A DNA stretch of 64,000 nucleotides from Qipengyuania flava (GCF_011762005.1 NZ_JAASQU010000001.1:861974-925973); one strand, 5' to 3'; shown: positions 25,860 through 35,591, numbered from the stretch's first letter. Translations and numbers: made by a program. The notes: generated from the sequence alone by a model not told the origin.

Positions 25860-27979
25860 TGCGCCGCTCTGGCAAGCCTGAGCGAATTGCCGACTACCAC
25901 GAGCGAGCTGAGCGACATCGCCACCGCTGCGATCAAGGGTGTTACAAAACCGGCCAGCGCCAGCGGCACGGCAAAGACATTGTAGACGATCGCGAAAGTG
26001 AAGCTCTGGCGCACGATCCGCATGGTCCGGCGGGCGACCCGTACCGCCAGCACGACAGGGCGCAGTGACCGGCCGAGGAAGACCGCATCCGCTGCCTGCT
26101 GGCTCACGTCGCTGGCACTGCCCGGGGCTATCGAGGCATGCGCCGCGGCCAGCGCCGGGCCGTCATTGATGCCATCCCCCACCATGAGCGGGTAATGCCC
26201 GGCCGATTTGAGTTTTTCGATATGCGCAAGCTTGGCGTCGGGGTGAAGTTCGGCCTTCCACTCGAGCCCCAGGTCGCCGGCGACCGCGCTCACCGGCGCC
26301 GCCCTGTCACCCGATACCACCGTACTTTCAATGCCCGCAGCGGCAAGTTCGTCCAATGTCACCTGGGCATCGTGCCGAACGGGGTCGTCGAACGCGATAT
26401 TCGTGACCTCGTCGCCGATGCGCAGTCCGGTAGCGATACGGAACCCGCCGGTATCGGGGCGGGTGAGCGCCACTGCGATACCGCCGAAGACAGCGGAGAC
26501 ACCGTTGCCGCCCGTTTCTTGCACACCCGACAAGTCGACGGGTTGCACGCCGCGCCCTTCGAGCGCGCGGGTGATGCTCTTGCTCAGCGGATGGCGGCTG
26601 GTGCGGGCAAGTGCCAGGGCGATCGCTGCCTGCCGGTCGGTAAGATGGCCCAGTTCGGGCACCGGCTCGCCCACGGTCAGCGTGCCCGTCTTGTCGAACA
26701 GCGCGGTATCGATTTCGGCAAGCCGTTCCAGCGCGCTGCCATCCTTGACCAGCAGGCCGTTCCTGGCGAGCGCCCCTGACGCCACGACTTGAGCTGCCGG
26801 AACCGCGAGCCCCATTGCGCAAGGGCAGGTGATGATCAGCACCGCAATCGCGATTACCAGCGACTGGTACCATCCCGCCCCGGCGATCATCCATCCGGCA
26901 AAGGCCAGCAGCGCAAGCGAGTGCACCGCCGGGGCGTAAAACCGCGATGCGCGATCCGCGATGCGGACATAGTGGCTGCGTGATTGGCCCGCCTCGTCCA
27001 TGAGCCGCGCGATCCCCGCGAGCGCCGTATCCGAAGCGGCCTCTGTCACCCGCACGCGCACTGCATTCCCAAGATTGATCGCCCCGGCATAAACCGTATC
27101 GTCGGCCCGTGCCGCCTGCGGTGCGCTTTCCCCGGTCAGCATGGCATTGTCGAGCGTCGTCTCGCCTTCCTCGATCACGCCATCGGCTGCGAGCGCCTCG
27201 CCCGCCGCGACGATCATCAGCATGCCCCGCTCGAGATCCTCCGCAGCGACGGTGCGATGCGCTCCGCTCTCATCGAGGACCATCGCGCTGCGACCCATCC
27301 GCGATAGCAGGGCTCCGATCCCTGCGCGCGTCCGGTTGCGCATCGTCGCGTCGAGCGCGCGCCCGGCAAGCAGGAAGAACAGCAGCATGACCGCGCTGTC
27401 GAAATAGGCATGGCCCGTGCCCGCGATGGTCTCGTAGAGGCTCAAGCCCGTCGCCAGCAGGACCCCGATGGAGATCGGCACGTCCATGTTGGTGCGTCGG
27501 TGGCGCAGTGCCATGGCTGCGCTCGCGAAGAAGGGCCGGCCGGCATAGGCCACCACCGGCACGGCAATCATCGCCGACAGCCAGTGGAACAGGTCGCGCG
27601 TGACCCCTTCCGCGCCCGACCATACGCTGACCGAAAGCAGCATGATGTTCATCATGCCGAAGCCGGCCACGGCGAGCGCCCGCATCAGCGCCGCCGCTTC
27701 GCGGTCGTCGCGCGCCATCGGATTGTCGGCCACCGGCTGGGCCTCGAACCCGATGGCAGCGATCGCTTCGACGAGGTCATTCTCACCCAGCCGCGCGTAA
27801 TGACGGACGGCGACACGCTTGGCGGAGAAGTTCACCCGCGCCGCGTCGACACCTTCGAGCTTCGCCAGCCCGCGCTCGATCTTCGATATGCACCCGGCAC
27901 AGCGCATCCCCGGCACGGTGAACCGGCTGTCGCGCAAGGGCATGCTACCCTGCGTGTCGAGTGCGAGCGGGGCATTCAT
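25856..27979 (-). CDS. ccoI: Copper-transporting P1B-type ATPase CcoI/FixI
   Basis: The 707-residue P-type ATPase has an N-terminal metal-binding domain with GMRCAGC, the transmembrane CPC motif (TCPCAMGLAVP), the phosphorylation motif DKTGTLT, a nucleotide-domain HP (SRHPLS) and MVGDGINDGPAL. Within ccoGHIS it is FixI/CcoI, which moves copper across the inner membrane for the CuB centre of the cbb3 oxidase rather than for resistance. It overlaps ccoH by four bases and ccoS by four. Confidence 0.93.
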   Translation of the reverse strand: MNAPLALDTQGSMPLRDSRFTVPGMRCAGCISKIERGLAKLEGVDAARVNFSAKRVAVRHYARLGENDLVEAIAAIGFEAQPVADNPMARDDREAAALMRALAVAGFGMMNIMLLSVSVWSGAEGVTRDLFHWLSAMIAVPVVAYAGRPFFASAAMALRHRRTNMDVPISIGVLLATGLSLYETIAGTGHAYFDSAVMLLFFLLAGRALDATMRNRTRAGIGALLSRMGRSAMVLDESGAHRTVAAEDLERGMLMIVAAGEALAADGVIEEGETTLDNAMLTGESAPQAARADDTVYAGAINLGNAVRVRVTEAASDTALAGIARLMDEAGQSRSHYVRIADRASRFYAPAVHSLALLAFAGWMIAGAGWYQSLVIAIAVLIITCPCAMGLAVPAAQVVASGALARNGLLVKDGSALERLAEIDTALFDKTGTLTVGEPVPELGHLTDRQAAIALALARTSRHPLSKSITRALEGRGVQPVDLSGVQETGGNGVSAVFGGIAVALTRPDTGGFRIATGLRIGDEVTNIAFDDPVRHDAQVTLDELAAAGIESTVVSGDRAAPVSAVAGDLGLEWKAELHPDAKLAHIEKLKSAGHYPLMVGDGINDGPALAAAHASIAPGSASDVSQQAADAVFLGRSLRPVVLAVRVARRTMRIVRQSFTFAIVYNVFAVPLALAGFVTPLIAAVAMSLSSLVVVGNSLRLARAAQ

Positions 27980-28425
27980 TGCACTTCCGCTTCATCCATC
28001 CAGCGCTGGTCACCTACGGCGATGCTAACGCGCGCGATCCAGCGGCCCTCGGGCAGGGTTTCGGCCGAGATATAGCTGCCCGCCCCCGCCTGCCCCAGCT
28101 GCAAGGACATGTCCTGCGGCCGGCCGAGCGGTCGCCGCAAATCGGCAGAGACGCGTGCCGCCGGCGGCACACCCTGCGTCGTTACCATCAGCCTGCCGTC
28201 CGCGGCGCGCGCCATCTGCGCAGTATAGCCACGCTTGCGGCCCTCGCGCGCCTCCTCGAGCCAGCCATTGAACTTCTGGCTCGCGACATAGGAGTTCTCG
28301 ACCACCACGCCACCGAAACCGCCGATGGCGAGCGAGGCCATGTAGAAATTCACCGCAACCACGACCCCGAAACCGGCGACCATGATCATGGCCATGTCCC
28401 GTCCTGTGAACTCCCGGCGCATCAT
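27976..28425 (-). CDS. ccoH: FixH/CcoH-family cbb3 oxidase assembly protein
   Basis: The 149-residue membrane protein has an N-terminal helix (about 10-32, MAMIMVAGFGVVVAVNFYMA) and a periplasmic FixH-type domain (SYVASQKFNGWLEEAR). FixH/CcoH joins the oxidase during assembly and is encoded before the copper ATPase, as here. ATGA overlaps on both sides (with ccoG and ccoI) indicate coupled translation. Confidence 0.9.
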   Translation of the reverse strand: MMRREFTGRDMAMIMVAGFGVVVAVNFYMASLAIGGFGGVVVENSYVASQKFNGWLEEAREGRKRGYTAQMARAADGRLMVTTQGVPPAARVSADLRRPLGRPQDMSLQLGQAGAGSYISAETLPEGRWIARVSIAVGDQRWMDEAEVQ

Positions 28426-30005
28426 TCATCCTCCGGCGCATCGAAGCGCGTTTCCACCACATCCGTTTCGCGTTGCTCATCGAGCGAGGTGATACGGAAT
28501 TCAAATTGCTGCGCGGCGGTGCCAGCCGGTACGGCGACATAGGCGCGCACTGCCCGCACGAGATCGGCCGGCACTGTCACCCGCTGTGTGGCGGAGGCCT
28601 CGTCGCGGTTGATCGTGTCCGTCCACATGAGAGCGCCGGGCAGGCTTTCGACCGCAATCTCCATGGCGCGCGGGCGGCTTTCCATGTTGCGGATCTTGAG
28701 CGTGTAGGAGTTGCGCACCGACCCGTCCGACATGAGCATGAAGGGCGGGTTGCGATCGGGGGCGACGGTCAGTTCCGTATGACTGCGCGTACCCAGCGCA
28801 AACAACAGTGCTCCGCCGATCCCAGCCCAGATCATCGTATAGGCGATCGCGCGCGGCCGCAGCAGCGTGCGCCAGGGCGATTTCACGGCCTCGCCGGCTG
28901 CCTCGCGCTCGCAATCTTCGAGCGTCGCATAATCGATCAAACCCGGCGGGCGTCCGATATCGTCCATGACCCGGTCGCAGGCATCGATGCACAACCCGCA
29001 GGTGATACACCCGATCTGCGGTCCTTCGCGGATATCGATCCCCGTCGGGCACACTTGCACGCATTGGGTGCAATCGATGCAGTCGCCGAACCGGTCGGGG
29101 TTCTTCGCTGCCTTCTTGACGCTTCCGCGCGGCTCGCCGCGCCAGTCCTTGTAGGTCACCAGCAGCGATTTTTCGTCCATCATCGCCGTCTGGATGCGTG
29201 GCCAGGGGCACATGTAGATGCACACCTGTTCGCGCATGAAGCCGCCCAGCGTGACCGTAGTCAGTGTCAGCACCGCGACCGTTATATAGGCAACCGATGC
29301 CGCCTCGCCGCGCCAGAAATCCTCGACCAGCGTGGGCGCATCAGCGAAATACATGATCCACGCGCCACCGGTCCAGAACCCGATGAACAGGTAGATGCTC
29401 CACTTGAAGGCGCGGCGCGCCACCTTGCTCCAGGTCCACGGTGCCGCGTCAAGGCGGATGCGTGCATTGCGATCACCATCGACGAAGCGGTCGACGTGCT
29501 GGAAAAGGTCCGTCCACACCGTCTGCGGACAGGCATAGCCGCACCATGCGCGACCCACGGCGCTGGTCACGAGGAACAGGCCGATCCCCGCCATGATCAG
29601 CAGCCCGGCCACGAAGTAGAATTCGTGCGGCCAAATCTCGATGCTGAACATGTAGAAGCGGCGATTGGCGAGATCCACCAGCACGGCCTGATCGGGCGCG
29701 TAGGGACCGCGGTCCCAGCGGATCCACGGCGTTACATAGTAGATCCCAAGGGTGACCAGCATCACCAGCCATTTGAACCGGCGGAAAGGCCCGTCGATCC
29801 GCTTGTTGTGCACTGCCTTGCGCGGCTCGTAGAGCCGTTCGGGCAGGTGCTCTCGCGCGGGTTCGTGCGGTTCGTGGCGACGCGTCGTCGCCGCAGGATC
29901 GGCAACCGCACTCGAGACCGGCTGGTTGCTCTTGGCGATACCGTCCTCGACGACTACCGACCAGTCGCGCTCCCCCGGTGGCCTGTTGTCTTCAGGGTTG
30001 TTCAT
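28422..30005 (-). CDS. ccoG: CcoG/RdxA-type ferredoxin-like membrane protein
   Basis: The 527-residue product has several membrane helices with the NapH-like motif WCGYACPQTVW, two 4Fe-4S clusters' worth of Cys in CIDCTQCVQVCP and CITCGLCIDACD, and a C-terminal Ig-like FixG domain. CcoG/RdxA is a copper reductase-type accessory factor for cbb3 assembly. It overlaps ccoP by 14 bases and ccoH by four, in the usual ccoNOQP-GHIS order. Confidence 0.94.
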   Translation of the reverse strand: MNNPEDNRPPGERDWSVVVEDGIAKSNQPVSSAVADPAATTRRHEPHEPAREHLPERLYEPRKAVHNKRIDGPFRRFKWLVMLVTLGIYYVTPWIRWDRGPYAPDQAVLVDLANRRFYMFSIEIWPHEFYFVAGLLIMAGIGLFLVTSAVGRAWCGYACPQTVWTDLFQHVDRFVDGDRNARIRLDAAPWTWSKVARRAFKWSIYLFIGFWTGGAWIMYFADAPTLVEDFWRGEAASVAYITVAVLTLTTVTLGGFMREQVCIYMCPWPRIQTAMMDEKSLLVTYKDWRGEPRGSVKKAAKNPDRFGDCIDCTQCVQVCPTGIDIREGPQIGCITCGLCIDACDRVMDDIGRPPGLIDYATLEDCEREAAGEAVKSPWRTLLRPRAIAYTMIWAGIGGALLFALGTRSHTELTVAPDRNPPFMLMSDGSVRNSYTLKIRNMESRPRAMEIAVESLPGALMWTDTINRDEASATQRVTVPADLVRAVRAYVAVPAGTAAQQFEFRITSLDEQRETDVVETRFDAPEDE

Positions 30006-30903
30006 CGACCGCTACCTCGGGATCCTCGGCAACTTCCACGAAGTCTTCGCCTCCCCCGAGCGAGTGTACATAGGCAGCCAGCATCTTCAGCGTCACCGGA
30101 TCGAGCCGGCCCTCCCACTTGGGCATCATGCCCATACGCGGGTCGAGGATCTGCTGTTTGATCGCCTCACGGCTGCTACCCCGCAGCCAGATCGCATCGT
30201 TGAGAGTGGGTGCACCCTGCGCCCGGTCCCCTTCCCCGCGGATGCCGTGGCAGGCAGCGCAATTGTCAGCATAGATCCGTGCCCCCACCGGATTGCTCTC
30301 GGCCTTGCCGCTGAAGGCGAGGACGTGATCGGTCAGGGCATTGAGCTGGGCGGTATCGAACGCGCCCGCGAAGGGCGGCATGACGCTGCTACGGGTCTCG
30401 TCGTCGCCGGCCTGGCGAATGCCATGTGCAAGCGTGTATTCGATCGCCTTGAGATCGCCGCCCCACAGCCAGTCGTCGTCATTGAGGTTTGGATAGCCGA
30501 GTTCCTGGCTGCCCGCCGCGCCCGAACCATGACATTGCACGCAATTGACGCGGAACGCGGCTGCGCCGCCGGCAACCGCCTGCTGCATCAGCGGGCCGTC
30601 CTCGGGCAGGCGTTCGATAGGAATGCGGGCCAGCTGCTCGCGCATGGTAGCGCGGGCCTGGTCGGCAGCGCTCATTTCCTCTGCCAGTTCCCCCCGGCTC
30701 GACCAGCCCAGCACGCCCTCGGTCGCCCGGTCGATCATGGGCCAGGCGGGATAGGCAATCACATAGCCCACCGCGAAGGCAATCGTCAGATAGAAGGTCC
30801 ACAACCACCAGCGCGGCAGCGGCGTATCGAGTTCTTCGATGCCATCCCATTCATGGCCGACGGTGGGCGTGCCGGTCGGTTGGTCGATGCGCTTATTCGC
30901 CAT
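29992..30903 (-). CDS. ccoP: cbb3 cytochrome c oxidase subunit III (diheme CcoP)
   Basis: The 303-residue product has an N-terminal membrane anchor (about 32-55) and two class I heme c sites, CVQCH and CAACH, each with a distal Met region (MPPF and MMPKW). It passes electrons from cytochrome c to CcoO/CcoN. Its start lies inside the 3' end of ccoQ (11-base overlap). The c hemes need the Ccm system encoded at 58.6-63.5 kb. Confidence 0.96.
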   Translation of the reverse strand: MANKRIDQPTGTPTVGHEWDGIEELDTPLPRWWLWTFYLTIAFAVGYVIAYPAWPMIDRATEGVLGWSSRGELAEEMSAADQARATMREQLARIPIERLPEDGPLMQQAVAGGAAAFRVNCVQCHGSGAAGSQELGYPNLNDDDWLWGGDLKAIEYTLAHGIRQAGDDETRSSVMPPFAGAFDTAQLNALTDHVLAFSGKAESNPVGARIYADNCAACHGIRGEGDRAQGAPTLNDAIWLRGSSREAIKQQILDPRMGMMPKWEGRLDPVTLKMLAAYVHSLGGGEDFVEVAEDPEVAVDEQP

Positions 30904-31057
30904 CGGCTTTTCCTTCGAAGATCAGGTTTGCTGCGTCGCGATTGCGTTCTTTCGCGCCGGGTCGGAACGGCCAGGCGCACAGACCCACAAACAGCGCCAG
31001 CATCAGCACCAGCGCATAGCTGTCGGCGAAGTGGCGCAGGGTTTCGTAGATGCTCAT
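30893..31057 (-). CDS. ccoQ: cbb3 oxidase subunit IV CcoQ
   Basis: The 54-residue single-helix protein reads [17 protein letters not shown] at its start, then a membrane segment and [13 protein letters not shown], the usual CcoQ pattern. It stabilises the assembled oxidase. It overlaps ccoO at its start by four bases and ccoP at its end. Confidence 0.92.
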   Translation of the reverse strand: MSIYETLRHFADSYALVLMLALFVGLCAWPFRPGAKERNRDAANLIFEGKADGE

Positions 31058-31818
31058 CGGCCCTTCTCCTCGGCCAGTTCCTCGAGCGGTGCGGCGCTGT
31101 CGAAATCGACGAGCGTGCCTAGCATCTGCAGATAGGCGATGAGCGCATCCATCTCGGTCAGCTTGTCGGGATTGCCGTCGAAATCGCGGATCTGCGCCTT
31201 GGGATAGCGCGCCGCGAGATCGCCGGGATCGCGATCGGGATCCGCCTGCGCGAGCATATCGGCCTCGGCATTCGCCAAGTCTTCCTCGGTATAGGGCACA
31301 CCCACCCGCATGAGCGCCACCATGGTCGCTTCGGGATCGCCGATTTCGAGTTCAGTCTCCTTGAGGAAGCCGTATTGCGGCATGACGCTTTCGGGCACCA
31401 CGCTCTGCGGATCCTCGAGGTGCTGGACGTGCCATTCGTCGGAATAGCGGCCACCCACGCGCGCCAGGTCGGGTCCGGTGCGCTTGGAGCCCCACTGGAA
31501 CGGATGGTCGTACATGCTTTCGGCAGCGAGGCTGTAATGGCCGTAGCGCTCCACCTCGTCACGGAACGGGCGGACCATCTGGCTATGGCACACGTAGCAA
31601 CCCTCGCGGATGTAGATGTCGCGCCCTGCCTGTTCGAGCGGGGTGTACGGGCGCACGCCCTCGACCTCCTCGATGGTATTGTCGAGATAGAACAAGGGCG
31701 TGATCTGGACGAGACCGCCGATGGCTACGGTCACGAAAGTGCCGATGGCCAGCAGGGTGATGTTGCGCTCGAGCCGCTTGTGGCCCTTGACGGTTTCTTC
31801 GACGATGGGATCGGTCAT
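31054..31818 (-). CDS. ccoO: cbb3 oxidase subunit II (monoheme CcoO)
   Basis: The 254-residue product has a membrane anchor (about 20-42) and one heme c site, [12 protein letters not shown], a signature of CcoO/Fix[12 protein letters not shown] and [14 protein letters not shown] are also family hallmarks. It relays electrons to the catalytic subunit. The start is the ATG of MTDPIVEE, 13 bases after the ccoN stop. The frame stays open further upstream but without family similarity. Confidence 0.95.
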   Translation of the reverse strand: MTDPIVEETVKGHKRLERNITLLAIGTFVTVAIGGLVQITPLFYLDNTIEEVEGVRPYTPLEQAGRDIYIREGCYVCHSQMVRPFRDEVERYGHYSLAAESMYDHPFQWGSKRTGPDLARVGGRYSDEWHVQHLEDPQSVVPESVMPQYGFLKETELEIGDPEATMVALMRVGVPYTEEDLANAEADMLAQADPDRDPGDLAARYPKAQIRDFDGNPDKLTEMDALIAYLQMLGTLVDFDSAAPLEELAEEKGR

Positions 31819-31831
31819 GGCTTGGGTGATC

Positions 31832-33505
31832 CTATTCGGCCGGAACGGCGCTGGGCTGGTTGACGATCGGACGATCCGCTTCGGGATCGTAGGCAGCGTC
31901 GTTGAGCGGAGCTTCGACACGCTGCTTTCCGGCCAGCGTCATCCAGATATTGTAGGACATGATAAGGGCACCGCCGAGGTACATCAGGCCACCCGCGGCG
32001 CGCATGACATACATCGGGAACATGGCGGCGACGCTGTCGGCAAAGGACCACACCAGATAACCGTCAGGCCCGTATTCGCGCCACATCAAGCCCTGCATGA
32101 TGCCCGCAACCCACATGCTCGCGGCGTAGAAAACGATGCCGATCGTTGCGAGCCAGAAGTGCCAGTTGATCATGCGCAGCGAATACATCCGTTCGCGCTT
32201 CCACAACCGGGGCACGAGGAAATAGACGCAGGCGAAAGTGATCATGCCGTTCCAGCCAAGCGCGCCCGAATGCACGTGGCCGATGGTCCAGTCGGTGTAG
32301 TGCGACAGGCTGTTGACGCTTTTGATCGACAGCATCGGTCCTTCGAAGGTGCTCATGCCGTAGAAGGCGAGCGCCATTACCATCATGCGGATGATCGGGT
32401 CGGTGCGGACCTTGTCCCACGCCCCGTTGAGCGTCATCAACCCGTTGATCATGCCGCCCCAACTCGGCATCCACAGCATGATCGAGAAGACCATGCCCAG
32501 CGTCTGCGCCCAGTCGGGCAACGCGGTGTAGTGAAGGTGGTGCGGGCCCGCCCAGATGTAGAGGAAGATCAGCGACCAGAAGTGGATGATCGACAGCCGG
32601 TAGGAATAGACCGGGCGCTCGGCCTGCTTGGGGACGAAGTAATACATCATCGCCAGAAAGCCTGCGGTAAGGAAGAAGCCGACCGCGTTGTGGCCGTACC
32701 ACCACTGCGTCAGCGCGTCCTGCACCCCAGCGAATGCGCTATAGCTTTTGGTGCCCAGGAGGCTCACCGGCATCGCCAGGTTGTTGACGATGTGGAGCAT
32801 CGCCACTGTGACGATGAAGGCGAGATAAAACCAGTTGGCGACGTAGATATGCGGTTCCTTGCGGCGCGCCAGCGTGCCCACGAAAACCACGAAGTAAGCG
32901 ACCCAGACGATCGTGAGCCACAGGTCGACATACCACTCGGGCTCGGCATATTCGCGCGACTGGGTAATCCCGAGCAGATAGCCGGTCGCTGCCAGCACGA
33001 TGAACAGCTGATAGCCCCAGAAGACGAACCGCGCGAGATTGGGAAACGCCAGCTGCGTACGGCAGGTGCGCTGCACGACGTAGAAGCTGGTCGCCAGCAG
33101 CGCGTTGCCGCCAAAAGCGAATATCACCGCGCTCGTGTGCAGCGGGCGCAGTCGACCGAAGTTGAGATAGGGTTCGAAATTGAGCTGCGGGAACGCCAGC
33201 TGAGCGGCGATGAAAACACCCGCCAGAAGGCCCGCAAGTCCCCAGAACATCGTGGCGATGACACCCCAGCGAATGGGATCGTCGTCATACCGCGAAGGTC
33301 CGTCGGGAAGCTTGAAGAAGCCCCGCGCCTTGCCGAGCGGGTCGAACCGCGACGCGCTGACCCAGATCATCACGAAGCCAAGGGCCGCGATAATCCAGGC
33401 GTGCGCCGCGAAACCGCTGTCCGCCGCGCCCAGCGCCGCCGCCATCGCAGCCAGCATGACCAGGAACCACAGGCCCACCCGGCCCAGCGCCGTTTCCGCT
33501 TGCAT
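31832..33505 (-). CDS. ccoN: cbb3 cytochrome c oxidase catalytic subunit I
   Basis: The 557-residue heme-copper oxidase subunit has 12-14 helices. [17 protein letters not shown] gives a low-spin heme ligand, [11 protein letters not shown] and AGPHHLHYT the CuB histidines, and [14 protein letters not shown] the heme b/b3 ligands. It reduces oxygen with high affinity. It is first in the ccoNOQP operon and has a near-perfect FNR-type box 51 bases before its ATG. The extra N-terminal helices seen before residue 70 are normal in alphaproteobacteria. Confidence 0.96.
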   Translation of the reverse strand: MQAETALGRVGLWFLVMLAAMAAALGAADSGFAAHAWIIAALGFVMIWVSASRFDPLGKARGFFKLPDGPSRYDDDPIRWGVIATMFWGLAGLLAGVFIAAQLAFPQLNFEPYLNFGRLRPLHTSAVIFAFGGNALLATSFYVVQRTCRTQLAFPNLARFVFWGYQLFIVLAATGYLLGITQSREYAEPEWYVDLWLTIVWVAYFVVFVGTLARRKEPHIYVANWFYLAFIVTVAMLHIVNNLAMPVSLLGTKSYSAFAGVQDALTQWWYGHNAVGFFLTAGFLAMMYYFVPKQAERPVYSYRLSIIHFWSLIFLYIWAGPHHLHYTALPDWAQTLGMVFSIMLWMPSWGGMINGLMTLNGAWDKVRTDPIIRMMVMALAFYGMSTFEGPMLSIKSVNSLSHYTDWTIGHVHSGALGWNGMITFACVYFLVPRLWKRERMYSLRMINWHFWLATIGIVFYAASMWVAGIMQGLMWREYGPDGYLVWSFADSVAAMFPMYVMRAAGGLMYLGGALIMSYNIWMTLAGKQRVEAPLNDAAYDPEADRPIVNQPSAVPAE

Positions 33506-33556
33506 AGAATTCTCCGTCCTTTTGCAGGGGGTTAAGCGGACCGCCCACGAAGATCA

Positions 33557-33570
33557 TTGACCCAGATCAA
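33557..33570. promoter_or_regulatory. FNR/FixK-type box before ccoN
   Basis: TTGACCCAGATCAA (TTGATCTGGGTCAA on the coding strand) fits the FNR/FixK consensus TTGAT-N4-ATCAA with one variant base. It lies 51 bases upstream of ccoN and 14 bases downstream of the regulator gene's stop, a good position for activation. Confidence 0.85.
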
Positions 33571-33584
33571 ATTCGGAAAAGATT

Positions 33585-34286
33585 TCACGCGGCCTCGCGC
33601 AGGAAGCCCGCCCGGTCACGGAGGCTCTCCACGGCATTCAAAATCACGCCTGAACGGCCCACCGTCTCGATCACCCCGTCGTCCCTGAGCTTCGATAGCT
33701 GACGGCTGACGGTCTCGATTGTGAGCCCGAGACTGTCCGAGATATCACGGCGGGACATCGGCAATTCGAGAACCAGCCGGCCGTCCTGCTCGGCCCCGAT
33801 CCGCTCGGCCATCCCGATCAGGAACACGGCAATGCGTTCGCCCGCCGTCTTGCGGCCGAGCGCGATCGTCTTCTCGCGGCACCGGCGCAGCGAAAGCGTG
33901 GTGTTTTCCAGCAAATGGTGAAGGACCCCCGCTTCGCTCGATGCCAGCCGGAGGAATTCGGCCGAGTCGAAAGCCAGAATGTCGCAGTCCTTGAGCGCGC
34001 TGACGGAGTAGGAATAATTGTCGGGCCCGGGAACAGTGAAGACCTCGCCGGCGAACTGGAAAGCGACGATCTGGTCGCGCGACGCTGACGCGTGCGCCAC
34101 CAGCTTGATGGCCCCGTCGACCACAAAGACGATCTGCTGGCCCGCCCCCGCGAAATCCAGCGAATGGGTTTTGGCGAGCTGGCTCGATCGGCCGAGCGCC
34201 TGGAACCGGAAGTATACGGTATCCGACAGATTTGCGGGGAGTATCCGGTTGGCAAATCGCTGGAAGGGTTCGGCTGGTGTAATCAT
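33585..34286 (-). CDS. Crp/Fnr-family regulator, FixK-like (no iron-sulfur cysteines)
   Basis: The 233-residue product has a cNMP-fold sensor domain, a long dimer helix and an FNR-type HTH, MSRRDISDSLGLTIETVSRQLSKL, in which E-T-V-S-R matches the FNR recognition helix contacting TTGAT. E. coli FNR needs three N-terminal Cys plus Cys122. Here only Cys101 (KDCDIL, aligned to Cys122) and Cys136 exist, and no Cys appears even if the frame is extended upstream to 34394. It is therefore likely a FixK/Dnr-like regulator not sensing oxygen by its own cluster (inference). Boxes lie before its own start, ccoN and hemN. Start ATG has GAGGG eight bases upstream. Confidence 0.88.
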   Translation of the reverse strand: MITPAEPFQRFANRILPANLSDTVYFRFQALGRSSQLAKTHSLDFAGAGQQIVFVVDGAIKLVAHASASRDQIVAFQFAGEVFTVPGPDNYSYSVSALKDCDILAFDSAEFLRLASSEAGVLHHLLENTTLSLRRCREKTIALGRKTAGERIAVFLIGMAERIGAEQDGRLVLELPMSRRDISDSLGLTIETVSRQLSKLRDDGVIETVGRSGVILNAVESLRDRAGFLREAA

Positions 34287-34320
34287 GAAGCCGCCCTCGC
34301 CCCGATAGGCCGGCGCTTCC

Positions 34321-34334
34321 TTGACCCAGATCAA
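34321..34334. promoter_or_regulatory. FNR/FixK-type box between the regulator and ompW
   Basis: This is the same 14-base TTGACCCAGATCAA as before ccoN. It is 34 bases before the regulator's start and 93 bases before ompW, so it can serve autoregulation and control of ompW, a gene known to be FNR-regulated in enterobacteria. Confidence 0.8.
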
Positions 34335-34427
34335 TGCCCGCAGAAATTTTCCGCGCCACAGGCGTCTGAGCGCTGCAACATCCCTGGGCCGCATGGGGCG
34401 GCCACTGCCGCGCTCGAGGACGATCGA

Positions 34428-35096
34428 ATGAAAAAGTTACTGGTAGCTGCGCTGGCCGGTACGGCAATGTTCGCCGCACCTGCCCAGGCCGCGGACAACG
34501 ATGGCAAGCTGCAGGTAAAGCTGCTCGGCACCCTTGTCGCACCCGATGGCGAAATCACCGATATCAACACGGATATCATGGGCCTTCCCGCCGCGACGCA
34601 GACCGAGGCGAGCGACAATTTCGTACCCACGCTGGCAATCGAGTATTTCGCGTCGCCGAATTTCTCGATCGAGACGATCTGCTGCGTGACGCAGCATGAT
34701 GTCGATGCGGTGGCCGGACTGCCGGGTGCCGAACTGGTGTCCGACGCCAAGGTCATCCCCGCGACCTTCACCGCGAAGTACCATTTCGATCTCGGCGGTG
34801 TGAAACCCTATCTCGGTGCCGGGGCCACTTATTTTTGGTGGGTCGATGTCGAACCGGGGGCGGAGACCATTCCGCTCGGGGTAACGCGCACCACGCTATC
34901 GGACGAATTCGGCCTCGTGCTTCAGGCAGGGGCCGATTTTGCACTTGGCGACAGCGGTCTCGGCCTGACGATCGACGCTAAGCGCTACTTCGTCGACACG
35001 ACCGCGCGCTGGTATGCCGGTGATACGCTGGCGATCGAAACCGAGCACAAGCTCGACCCTTGGGTATTGAGCGCTGGCGTAAGCTATCGTTTCTGA
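34428..35096 (+). CDS. ompW: OmpW-family outer-membrane protein
   Basis: The 222-residue product has a signal peptide (MKKLLVAALAGTAMFAAPAQA, cleaved after AQA) and an eight-stranded OmpW barrel: LAIEYFASPNFSIE, FTAKYHFDLGGVKPYLGAGATY, LTIDAKRYFVDT, and a terminal YRF strand. OmpW proteins form narrow hydrophobic channels. The divergent Fnr-like regulator and the shared FNR-type box suggest low-oxygen induction. GAGGA lies seven bases before the ATG. Confidence 0.9.
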   Translation: MKKLLVAALAGTAMFAAPAQAADNDGKLQVKLLGTLVAPDGEITDINTDIMGLPAATQTEASDNFVPTLAIEYFASPNFSIETICCVTQHDVDAVAGLPGAELVSDAKVIPATFTAKYHFDLGGVKPYLGAGATYFWWVDVEPGAETIPLGVTRTTLSDEFGLVLQAGADFALGDSGLGLTIDAKRYFVDTTARWYAGDTLAIETEHKLDPWVLSAGVSYRF

Positions 35097-35147
35097 ACCA
35101 AGCCAGGCAGAAGTAGCCTGTAACCTGAGAGCCTTGGCCCCCGGGCC

Positions 35148-35435
35148 ATGGGCGAGACGGTTTTGGTGTCATTCAATCGCCCGGAAGTCGTCTCGCAACA
35201 ACTAGACACGGTGACGCTCAAAGCCGGAAACCTCGACCAGCAACTCTCGATTAAGACACGCGAGACCCAGCTTGGAATGGCGGTAGAAGTAACCACGGCC
35301 CCGCAGGGCCCCCTAATGAAAGCCTATAGCGAAGGAGCGGCGCTTAGCGTATCTTATGGCGACGAAACGATCACCATCCCCTCCCATACCAGCGATACGG
35401 AGATCGACGAGTTCTTCGGCGCATGTGACGCGTGA
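35148..35435 (+). CDS. Hypothetical small protein
   Basis: A 95-residue frame with an ATG start ends ten bases before the tRNA 3' end region. Its C-terminus (GAALSVSYGDETITIPSHTSDTEIDEFFGACDA area) has a sensible amino-acid mix, which favours a real protein, but no ribosome site of note or known domain is seen. It could also be the remnant of a longer gene. Function unknown. Confidence 0.35.
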   Translation: MGETVLVSFNRPEVVSQQLDTVTLKAGNLDQQLSIKTRETQLGMAVEVTTAPQGPLMKAYSEGAALSVSYGDETITIPSHTSDTEIDEFFGACDA

Positions 35436-35447
35436 GAAGTTTCAACT

Positions 35448-35524
35448 TGGTAGCGGAGGAGGGACTCGAACCCCCGACACGCGGATTATGATTCCGCTGC
35501 TCTAACCACCTGAGCTACTCCGCC
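35448..35524 (-). tRNA. tRNA-Met (CAU), elongator type
   Basis: The 77-base gene folds into a full cloverleaf: a seven-pair acceptor stem (first pair G-U), D arm with AGCUCAGGUGGUUAGAGC, a GCGGA/UCCGC anticodon stem with loop AUCAUAA (anticodon CAU), a T arm with GGUUCGAGUCC, and an encoded CCA. The arms match elongator tRNA-Met rather than initiator, since the initiator anticodon-stem GGG/CCC pairs are absent. A CAU tRNA-Ile is the less likely alternative. Confidence 0.93.
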
Positions 35525-35591
35525 CCGAAAGGCCTGCCGGGGCACTAGCCCGCTCGGCAGGCGGCGCGTTTAGGGCGGTCGGCGCGCGCGG

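Noticed and set aside
28473..30161. 562-codon plus-strand frame opposite ccoG
   Set aside because: His/Arg/Asp-rich antisense translation without domains; ccoG is certain.
31700..33535. 611-codon plus-strand frame opposite ccoN
   Set aside because: Antisense of a membrane protein gene gives a hydrophilic, repetitive product; not a gene.
35448..35524. tRNA-Ile2 with CAU anticodon
   Set aside because: The arms fit elongator tRNA-Met; Ile2 has a different acceptor and anticodon stem, although modification cannot be seen from DNA.
35448..35524. tRNA gene as an integration site of a genomic island
   Set aside because: No integrase and no repeat of the tRNA 3' end seen nearby.
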